From assembly GCA_003152255.1 (NCBI GenBank), contig PLZT01000175.1, forward strand, positions 13,670 to 23,389: DNA of 9,720 nucleotides, read 5' to 3'. The translations under genes and the position numbers were made by a program. Of this stretch, positions 1-4,935 are shown in pieces. The stretch comes from Methylocystaceae bacterium (GTDB taxonomy: Bacteria > Pseudomonadota > Alphaproteobacteria > Rhizobiales > Beijerinckiaceae). The notes under the pieces are model-generated. The model searched no databases, was not told the origin of the DNA, and saw nothing but the letters and a program-made list of their open reading frames with translations. Every line of letters begins with the position of its first letter. The first letter of the stretch is position 1.

Positions 1-587
1 AAGGCGATGAAAGCGCAAGCGGCGGCGGCCAGGGAGACGCCGCACAGCAGCCAGGCCAGCGCCGCGTTCGGCAGCGCCCGCGCCACGGGTCCGCTCGCCA
101 GCAGGAAGAACAGAATCGAGACCGAGCCCCAGCCGCGCACGAAGGAATAATGCAGCAGCGGGCGATTCAAGGCGCGCCGCCGCGCCGCCGCGCCGAGAAT
201 AATGCCGTCCGCCAATATGTTGATCGGTCCCTGCGCCAGCGCCACCAAGGCGACCGTCGCCAGAATGGCGGCGAAGCCCTTTGCAAACCCCGTCAGGCCA
301 TAGGCGAGGCCGGCGCAAAGCGCGAAGCCGACCAGAAACTCGCCGTGGCGTCCGTCGCGGTCGGCGCGGCGCGAGGCGAGCAGCATGGTCAGAATGCGCA
401 GCAGCGGCGGCGCCGACAGAATCGCCGCGATCTCGTCCGCGCCGAGGCCGCGCGAATGCAGCCACAGCGGAAAGAACGGCAATTGCACGCCGACGATGGC
501 GTAAATCGACGCCGTCAGCGCCGACAGCCGCCATTCCTCGCGCTGGTCCTCGGCGCGCGCTGTCACGACGGACGACGACAGGCTCAC
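1..587 (-). CDS. MFS transporter, HcaT/phenylpropionate-permease-like (partial, C-terminus off the left edge)
   Basis: An open minus-strand frame runs from a GTG at 587 to the window edge without a stop (195 codons seen; an MFS permease of this type has about 380-400 residues). The GTG lies inside the last codons of the upstream regulator (ATGGAGTGA), so the two genes overlap by about 3-4 bases and are probably translationally coupled. The protein is strongly hydrophobic with successive membrane helices: about residues 22-43 (YAIVGVQLPFFPLWL), 55-72, 84-100, 103-120, 151-165 and 174-195. The pattern 'PLWL..RGLGADEI' in the first loop, a short basic cytoplasmic loop (ASRRADRDGR, 71-80) and 'VRGWGSVSILFF' around 150-161 match the MFS_1-like/HcaT permease family, where equivalents are 'FWSVWLKGIGL' and 'VRLWGSVAFV'. 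Substrate cannot be read from the sequence; family members carry small aromatic acids or nucleosides. Likely controlled by the adjacent XRE-cupin regulator. Confidence 0.8.
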   Translation of the reverse strand, partial: MSLSSSVVTARAEDQREEWRLSALTASIYAIVGVQLPFFPLWLHSRGLGADEIAAILSAPPLLRILTMLLASRRADRDGRHGEFLVGFALCAGLAYGLTGFAKGFAAILATVALVALAQGPINILADGIILGAAARRRALNRPLLHYSFVRGWGSVSILFFLLASGPVARALPNAALAWLLCGVSLAAAACAFIA

Positions 588-1201
588 TCCATCGCCGCCG
601 CTTTGAGGATGCAGACCATCGTCGCCTGCGCCGGCGTCTTGCCCGAATTGCGGATCACATGCGGCCGGTCGCAGCGGTAGCGCAACGTCTCGCCGGCCTT
701 CACCGTCTCCACGACGCCCGCGACCTCGACGCAAAGCTCGCCCTCGCGCAGCGACAGGCTTTCGACCGAGCCGCGCTGATGCGCCTCGGACTCCAGCACC
801 CCGCCGGGCTCGGCGTAAAACTCATAGGCTTGCAGCCATTCGACGGTCTTGATCCAGCCGATGATGGCGAGCCGGCATTTACCGTCGTCGGAGACCAGCA
901 TCGGCGTGTCGGCGCGCGCGGTCTTTTCGAGAAAGGGCGCGTCCTGCGCGCTTTGCAGCAGGCCCTCGATCGACGCGTCGAGCGCATGCGCCAGCCGCCA
1001 GATTGTCGCCAGCGTCGGATTGGTCTCGTTGCGCTCGATCTGGCTGATGATCGACTTGGCGACGCCCGATTGCAGCGACAGTTCCGACAGCGACAGATTG
1101 TAGGCCTTGCGCAGACGCTGCACGGTCGCGCCAAGCTGACCCGACAGCGCGAGCGCGCCGGCTTCGAGAATTTTCTGCTTGTCGCGACCCTCGACGCCCA
1201 T
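584..1201 (-). CDS. XRE-family transcriptional regulator with C-terminal cupin domain
   Basis: Predicted 205-residue cytoplasmic DNA-binding regulator. Residues about 22-80 form a Cro/CI-type helix-turn-helix (LRKAYNLSLSELS, then SGVAKSIISQIERNETNPTL, then the 'LAHALDASIEGLL' helix). Residues about 122-200 form a small beta-rich cupin_2 domain (EFYAEPGGVLESEAHQRG ... LREGELCVEV ... VKAGETLRYRCDRPHVIRN), the usual small-molecule sensing module of this class. The ATG at 1201 is preceded by GGAGAGG about 8 bases upstream, supporting this start. The stop codon overlaps the start of an MFS permease gene, so regulator and transporter form one transcription unit; regulators of this architecture commonly control an adjacent transporter or catabolic gene and themselves. 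A near-palindrome about 50 bp upstream is a candidate operator. Ligand unknown. Family assignment is firm; target is inferred. Confidence 0.9.
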   Translation of the reverse strand: MGVEGRDKQKILEAGALALSGQLGATVQRLRKAYNLSLSELSLQSGVAKSIISQIERNETNPTLATIWRLAHALDASIEGLLQSAQDAPFLEKTARADTPMLVSDDGKCRLAIIGWIKTVEWLQAYEFYAEPGGVLESEAHQRGSVESLSLREGELCVEVAGVVETVKAGETLRYRCDRPHVIRNSGKTPAQATMVCILKAAAME

Positions 1202-1249
1202 GGCGTTCGCCTCTCCAGTCCCGCGATGGACGGAGTAATAGCCGATTTC

Positions 1250-1265
1250 GTTTGAAATATCGAAC
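1250..1265. promoter_or_regulatory. candidate operator palindrome for the XRE-cupin regulator
   Basis: The 16-mer GTTTGAAATATCGAAC equals its own reverse complement at 12 of 16 positions (GTTyGAwATwTCrAAC). It lies 49-64 bp upstream of the regulator start, in the divergent spacer, where an autoregulatory operator would be expected. On the minus strand TTCGAT within it and TATTAC about 18 bp further on could serve as weak -35/-10 elements, which would put the palindrome over the promoter. The palindrome is seen directly; its function is inference. Confidence 0.35.
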
Positions 1266-1324
1266 GGGAAAGCGTCGAGTCGACGCCGGCCGCGAACAGC
1301 GCGAGGATTCGCCCCGCGCGGGGA

Positions 1325-1342
1325 CTGTCATGATCCCGCAAT
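1325..1342 (+). promoter_or_regulatory. Pho box (PhoB binding site) upstream of the plcP operon
   Basis: CTGTCAT-gatc-CCGCAAT: two 7-mers in direct repeat with 11-bp periodicity, as PhoB dimers require. The first matches the consensus CTGTCAT in 7 of 7 positions, the second matches CTGT(C/A)A(C/T) in 5 of 7. A possible -10 (GATTAG, 1354-1359) begins 11 bp after the box, the expected position for a PhoB-activated promoter that lacks a -35 element. The box is 56 bp before the first possible start of the following gene and points at it. In rhizobia plcP is PhoB-dependent, which fits the gene's identity. Sequence match is direct; regulation is inferred. Confidence 0.7.
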
Positions 1343-1397
1343 GCGAATCTGGTGATTAGTCCTAGCGGCTTGGATCGCCGGCGCGAAACGCGCCCGC

Positions 1398-2225
1398 ATG
1401 GACACGGATTTCGCAATGGATGACCCTGCGGCCACCAAATATCGCACTCTCTTCCTCTCCGATCTGCATCTCGGCTCGCGCGGCATGCAGGCGGACTTTC
1501 TGCTGGATTTCCTGCGCCATAACGAAGCCGACACGGTTTACCTCGTCGGCGACATCGTCGACGGCTGGCGCCTGAAGAGCGGCTGGTATTGGCCGCAATC
1601 CCATAATGACGTCGTCCAAAAACTGCTGCGCAAGGCGCGCAAGGGCGCCCGCGTCGTCTATGTGCCCGGCAATCACGACGAATTCGCGCGCGACTATGTT
1701 GGCCTTGTGTTCGGCGGCGTCGAGGTCGTCGAGAGCGCCGTGCACGAGACCGCCGACGGCAAGAAAATGCTGATTATCCACGGCGATCAGTTCGACATCG
1801 TGGTGCGCAACGCGCGCTGGCTCGCCTTTCTCGGCGACTGGGCCTATGACTGGGCGCTGTGGATCAACACGCAGTTCAACCGTCTGCGCCGCGTTTTCGG
1901 CTTCGGCTACTGGTCCTTCTCCGCCTGGGCGAAGCTCAAAGTGAAGGACGCCGTGAATTTCATCGGCGATTTCGAACAGACTTTGGCGGCCGAAGCTGCC
2001 AAGCGCGGCGTCGACGGCGTGATCTGCGGCCATATCCACCACGCGACGATCAAGACCATCGATGGCGCGCTCTATGTCAACATCGGCGATTTCGTCGAAA
2101 GCTGCACGGCGATCGCCGAACACGCGGACGGAAGATTCGAGATCCTGCATTGGCGAAGCACGGCCGAAGAGCGCGCGCCCGCGAAGGCCGAGCCGTCGCG
2201 ACTAACCGAAAGAGCCGCCGCCTGA
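1398..2225 (+). CDS. plcP: PlcP-type phospholipase C / metallophosphoesterase (COG2908, LpxH-like fold)
   Basis: Calcineurin-like phosphoesterase of up to 275 residues with the full two-metal site: DLHLG (D22, H24), GDIVDGW (D52), GNHDE (N92, H93), HGDQFD (H128) and GHIHH (H212, H214). Conserved blocks such as LVGDIVDGWRL, YWPQSHNDVVQKLLRKARKG and VNFIG.FE are those of the alphaproteobacterial PlcP group. These proteins are often annotated as UDP-2,3-diacylglucosamine diphosphatase, but the characterised rhizobial member (Sinorhizobium PlcP) cleaves phosphatidylcholine and other phospholipids to diacylglycerol under phosphate starvation, and most alphaproteobacteria use LpxI for lipid A. The Pho box upstream and the co-transcribed glycosyltransferase support PlcP. 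Start: ATG 1398 has no visible ribosome site; ATG 1416 (ATGGATGACC) has a GGA about 8 bases ahead and is equally possible, giving 269 residues. The stop overlaps the next start by one base (TGATG). The LpxH-like alternative is not excluded by sequence alone. Confidence 0.85.
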   Translation: MDTDFAMDDPAATKYRTLFLSDLHLGSRGMQADFLLDFLRHNEADTVYLVGDIVDGWRLKSGWYWPQSHNDVVQKLLRKARKGARVVYVPGNHDEFARDYVGLVFGGVEVVESAVHETADGKKMLIIHGDQFDIVVRNARWLAFLGDWAYDWALWINTQFNRLRRVFGFGYWSFSAWAKLKVKDAVNFIGDFEQTLAAEAAKRGVDGVICGHIHHATIKTIDGALYVNIGDFVESCTAIAEHADGRFEILHWRSTAEERAPAKAEPSRLTERAAA

Positions 2226-3298
2226 TGCGTATTTTGATTGCGACGGACGCATGGCGTCCGCAAGTGAATGGCGTCGTGCGTTCGCTCGAGTCGATGGCCC
2301 GGGCGGCCGGCGCCATGGGCGCGCAATTCGATTTCGTGACGCCGCGCGATTTCAATTGCATGCCGATGCCGACCTATCCCGAGATCGATCTCGCCTTCGC
2401 GACGCCGCACGCCGTGCGACGCCGTCTCGACGCGAGTTGCGACCATGTGCACATAGCGACGGAAGGCCCGGTGGGCCTCGCGGCGCGCGCTTGCTGCCTG
2501 CGCGATCGCCGCTGCTTCACCACGAGCTACCACACGCGCTTCCCCGAATATATTCACGCGCGGACGGGCGTGCCGTTGATCGCGACATACGCCATGCTGC
2601 GCTGGTTTCACAACGCCGGCGGCGGGACGATGGTGTCGACGCAAAGCCTCTCGCGCGAACTGCTCGCGCGCGGCTTCAAGCGGACGTTGCGATGGTCGCG
2701 CGGCGTCGATCACACGACCTTCAACCCCGCCGCCGCGATCCCGCTCGACTTTCCGCGGCCGATCTTTCTTTACGCGGGCCGGCTCGCGGTCGAGAAAAAC
2801 CTCGACGCCTTCTTGTCGCTCGATTTGCCGGGAACAAAGCTCGTCGCCGGCGACGGCCCGGCGCGCCGCCGCCTCGAAGCGCGATATCCGGACGCGCGCT
2901 TTCTCGGCGTCAAGACGGCGAGCGAACTCGCGACTCTTTACGCCAGCTGCGACGCGTTCGTATTTCCGAGCCGCACCGACACTTTCGGCATGGTGTTGCT
3001 GGAGGCGATGGCCTGCGGCGCGCCGGTCGCCGCCTTTCCGACGCCGGGGCCGCTCGATGTCGTGGGCGCCAGCGGCGCCGGCGTGCTCGACGAGGATTTG
3101 CGCGCGGCGGCGCTGAAGGCGCTGACGATCGACCGCGGGATCGCCCGCGCCCATGCGCTGACCTTCACCTGGGAAAACAGCGCCCGGCAGTTTTTGGACA
3201 ACATCAACGTGGCGCGCGGCGCCCCGCTGCTCGAGGAAAAGCCCTCACCCGGAGAAACGAACGCGGCCGGGTTGAGGAAAATGGGACTGCCGATATAG
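2225..3298 (+). CDS. GT4-type (glycosyltransferase family 1 fold) lipid glycosyltransferase, Agt-like
   Basis: Retaining GT-B glycosyltransferase of 357 residues. The N-terminal domain has the glycine-rich acceptor loop (TDAWRPQVNGVVRSLE, 8-22) and the SYHTRFPEY block (101-109), which is shared with enzymes that glycosylate diacylglycerol (SQDG synthase and MgdA/Agt types). The C-terminal nucleotide-sugar domain has LYAGRLAVEKNLDAFL (182-197), VAGDGPARRRLE (207-218) and the EX7E-type motif here as D252-x7-E260 (DTFGMVLLEAMACGAPVAA). The ATG at 2225 shares one base with the plcP stop, so the genes are translationally coupled. Known context: in several alphaproteobacteria plcP sits beside a glycosyltransferase (agt) that makes glucosyl- and glucuronosyl-diacylglycerol when phosphate is scarce. 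The inferred role is conversion of PlcP-released diacylglycerol to phosphorus-free glycolipid at the inner membrane. Sugar specificity cannot be read from the sequence. The C-terminal 25 residues (from about 333) are a poorly conserved tail. Confidence 0.87.
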   Translation: MRILIATDAWRPQVNGVVRSLESMARAAGAMGAQFDFVTPRDFNCMPMPTYPEIDLAFATPHAVRRRLDASCDHVHIATEGPVGLAARACCLRDRRCFTTSYHTRFPEYIHARTGVPLIATYAMLRWFHNAGGGTMVSTQSLSRELLARGFKRTLRWSRGVDHTTFNPAAAIPLDFPRPIFLYAGRLAVEKNLDAFLSLDLPGTKLVAGDGPARRRLEARYPDARFLGVKTASELATLYASCDAFVFPSRTDTFGMVLLEAMACGAPVAAFPTPGPLDVVGASGAGVLDEDLRAAALKALTIDRGIARAHALTFTWENSARQFLDNINVARGAPLLEEKPSPGETNAAGLRKMGLPI

Positions 3299-3326
3299 GG
3301 CGATGCGCTAAGGGCTATTTGGAGGG

Positions 3327-3351
3327 GCCGCGCGACGGCGCGGCTTTGTTT
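3327..3351 (+). terminator. intrinsic terminator after the plcP-glycosyltransferase operon
   Basis: Perfect 7-bp G/C stem GCCGCGC (3327-3333) with GCGCGGC (3338-3344), tetraloop GACG, followed at once by TTTGTTT (3345-3351). It begins 29 bases after the glycosyltransferase stop codon. An overlapping alternative stem, GGGGCCGC (3324-3331) with GCGGCCCC (3355-3362), shares the left arm. Position and tract fit rho-independent termination of the plus-strand operon. Confidence 0.7.
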
Positions 3352-3402
3352 CGGGCGGCCCCGCCAAGAATCTTCAATCCCCGATTTCCAAACCGCCCGG
3401 TG

Positions 3403-3603
3403 TCATAGCCGTTTCAATATATTATAGCCAACCAGGCCGCCAACAAGCACCCCGACGAGGGCTCCCGCTACCCCCGCGACAGCCGCGCCCGCGACCCCGG
3501 TAAGAACAGCGCCGGCACCGGCAAAAATGTAACGATTTTTTCCAAGGTTGGGATTTCCGTCATTGCCAAGGTTGGGATTTCCGTCATTGCCTGTGTTTGT
3601 CAT
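3403..3603 (-). CDS. small glycine-zipper membrane protein
   Basis: A 66-residue protein with a polar Asn/Gly-rich N-terminus (to about residue 23) containing an exact duplication of the octapeptide NDGNPNLG, followed by one long Gly/Ala/Val segment (about 26-61) with GxxxG-type spacing (GAGAVLTGVAGAAVAGVAGALVG split over the segment) and a short basic end (NILKRL). This is a glycine-zipper pattern, seen in small membrane-inserting or outer-membrane-associated proteins. The ATG at 3603 has a near-ideal ribosome site (GGAGGAG, about 3-4 bases of spacing), which strongly supports translation. It is convergent with the glycosyltransferase gene and divergent from the next small gene. No recognised named family; function unknown. 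Confidence 0.7.
   Translation of the reverse strand: MTNTGNDGNPNLGNDGNPNLGKNRYIFAGAGAVLTGVAGAAVAGVAGALVGVLVGGLVGYNILKRL
3542..3589. repeat. exact 24-bp tandem duplication inside the glycine-zipper gene
   Basis: The 24-mer beginning CCAAGGTTGGGATTTCCGTC occurs at 3542-3565 and again, base for base, at 3566-3589. It keeps frame and doubles the eight residues NDGNPNLG. Perfect identity implies a recent duplication. Confidence 0.95.
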
Positions 3604-3778
3604 GGCTCCTCCATTCCCGATCGCCTGATCGCACCCCCGAATTTCGCCGCGCCTTCGTCAAATAGCCCCCTTCGGGACGTAATCAACACAGGCGCGACCG
3701 CCGGCCAAAGACGCCTTCAATTGGCCCGAAACATGCTTTCGTTCCCGCAAACAGCTTTTGTTCAAAAGGGAACACGCA

Positions 3779-4033
3779 ATGTCTGACGCAAGCGAGACGC
3801 CCAAGGGCTATTTCATCGATTGGGACGGAAAACTGCGCCCGATCGATCAGCCCGGCAAGGGCTTGCGCTGCGAGGTGGATTACAAGGCGAAATATGTGAT
3901 GGTCTTCAACAAATACGGCGGGCTCGATCACGAATCGACATGGTATCCGACCGAAGCGGCCGTCGAAAAGACGGGGATTAAAGTGGTCCACGCGGACATC
4001 GGGGAGCCGATCCGGATTTCGTCGATCGACTGA
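3779..4033 (+). CDS. small hypothetical soluble protein (84 aa)
   Basis: An 84-residue protein from ATG 3779, preceded by AAGGGAA about 7-8 bases upstream; a TTG seven codons earlier is open but less likely. No signal peptide or membrane helix. It is charged and aromatic-rich: GYFIDWDGKLRPIDQPGKG (10-28), then CEVDYKAKYVMVFNKYGGLD (31-50), TWYPTEAAVEKTGIKVVHAD (54-73) and a C-terminal IRISSID. It reads like a compact one-domain alpha/beta protein. I do not recognise the family. Codon use is that of the surrounding chromosome (G/C at third positions), so it looks genuine. It lies head-to-head with the glycine-zipper gene, sharing a spacer of about 175 bp, and tail-to-tail with the next small gene. 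Function unknown. Confidence 0.7.
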   Translation: MSDASETPKGYFIDWDGKLRPIDQPGKGLRCEVDYKAKYVMVFNKYGGLDHESTWYPTEAAVEKTGIKVVHADIGEPIRISSID

Positions 4034-4075
4034 TTTTCCCGCCAAGACCCGAAGCCGCGCGCGGTGGGAGGTCGC

Positions 4076-4288
4076 TTAGCGCAATCCGTGTTTTGGACGA
4101 AACGCCCAATACAGCAGGGCGACGAAAGAAATGACGACGCCAAACCAAAGGACCACCTGCGCGATCTGCTCGTCGTTCACGCCTCGACTATAAAGGGCGA
4201 GGCCCAATCCGACGATGACGAACCACAATGGAGCCTGACTGGGCTCGGGCGCCTTGAGCGGCCTTCGTTGATTTGCGCCTTCGGACAT
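4076..4288 (-). CDS. small two-helix membrane protein (70 aa), hypothetical
   Basis: The 70-residue reading from ATG 4288 is preferred because GGGGA lies about 8-9 bases upstream; the frame is open for 38 more codons (to 4402), but that extension is Arg-rich and has no good ribosome site. The N-terminus is polar (about 1-19), then two hydrophobic segments, PLWFVIVGLGLALYS (about 20-35) and VVLWFGVVISFVALLYWAF (about 44-62), joined by a short acidic loop (RGVNDEQIAQ), and a basic tail (RPKHGLR). Predicted inner-membrane hairpin with both ends in the cytoplasm. No known family or partner is recognised. The gene to its right reads the same direction 122 bp away, so co-transcription is possible. 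Confidence 0.6.
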   Translation of the reverse strand: MSEGANQRRPLKAPEPSQAPLWFVIVGLGLALYSRGVNDEQIAQVVLWFGVVISFVALLYWAFRPKHGLR

Positions 4289-4409
4289 CGCCGTTTCCCC
4301 TTCGCGTTTCGCGACTCGCCGCGGTTGGCGAACGCTGATTAACTGTCGCGACCGCTCGCCAAATCCAGCATTTTGATTTTGCCGGCGCCGTGTCCGGCCC
4401 AATGATTCG

Positions 4410-4745
4410 TCAGGAGAACAGCGAAAGCTTATGTTCGAGCGGAAGATGATCCAACCGTGACAAAGCGGACAGGCGCGGATCGGCGGGCGGGCGGGATTCC
4501 GCGACCGGCGTGGGCGCCTCGCGCGGCTTTTCCGGCTCGCGGGGCGGCGCGGACTCTTGCACGAGGCTCGCGACGCGGTTTTCCAGCCGGGCGATGGCTT
4601 CGAGCAGCGTCGTCGTTTCCGCGGAGCGCTGGCGGCGCGCGAACTCCATCAGAAACCAGCGCCCGCGCGCCGTCTCCATGACGGCGGCCTCGATGCGCTC
4701 GAAATCCTCAGGAACAATGCCGGTCGGAAGCGTTGTAACCGTCAT
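4410..4745 (-). CDS. conserved hypothetical protein, 'RGRWFLMEFARR' type
   Basis: A 111-residue soluble protein. Residues about 12-60 form the conserved part: PEDFERIEAAVMETARGRWF, then LMEFARRQRSAETTTLLEAI and a helical LENRVASLV, likely two or three helices. A Pro/Glu-rich linker follows (66-88, PPREPEKPREAPTPVAESRP) and a short C-terminal segment (LSALSRLDHLPLEHKLSLFS). Proteins with the same N-terminal block occur as uncharacterised proteins in Hyphomicrobiales (recalled from family knowledge, not checked). No catalytic motif, signal peptide or membrane helix is visible; the helical pattern would suit a protein-interaction role, which is only a guess. Start ATG at 4745 has a weak upstream ribosome site. 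Codon use is native. Confidence 0.7.
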   Translation of the reverse strand: MTVTTLPTGIVPEDFERIEAAVMETARGRWFLMEFARRQRSAETTTLLEAIARLENRVASLVQESAPPREPEKPREAPTPVAESRPPADPRLSALSRLDHLPLEHKLSLFS

Positions 4746-4935
4746 GACGCCAAACCCGCTGCGAAAAACCTTGCCGGCCTCAAAGTCGAATCACCGCCGG
4801 CGGGAGCGAGATTACGACGATATCCGCAACAACGGGTAAAACCGCGGCCGGGCAAGCGCCATTGCGACCGTGGTTTTTTACTGTTGCATCAATCCGCGCC
4901 CTCCATTCTCCCGTAAAAGGGAGGAGCGCCTCTCC

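Noticed and set aside
584..1416. Long plus-strand (281-1255) and minus-strand (700-1416) frames over the regulator
   Set aside because: Arg/Ala-rich translations with no domain; they are out-of-frame readings of the XRE-cupin gene, which has HTH and cupin motifs and a good ribosome site.
1859..2224. N-terminal extension of the glycosyltransferase into plcP
   Set aside because: The extension is the out-of-frame reading of plcP; the ATG at 2225 gives the canonical MRILIATDAW start and a one-base overlap.
2072..3154. 360-codon minus-strand frame opposite the glycosyltransferase
   Set aside because: Low-complexity Arg/Ala-rich antisense reading; the plus-strand frame carries all GT4 motifs.
4034..4075. 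Bidirectional terminator between the convergent small genes
   Set aside because: CCCGCC and GGTGGG pair only imperfectly and neither strand has a following T run.
4905..4925. Terminator of opgD at CTCCC-gtaaaa-GGGAG
   Set aside because: Only five base pairs and no T tract follows on the minus strand.
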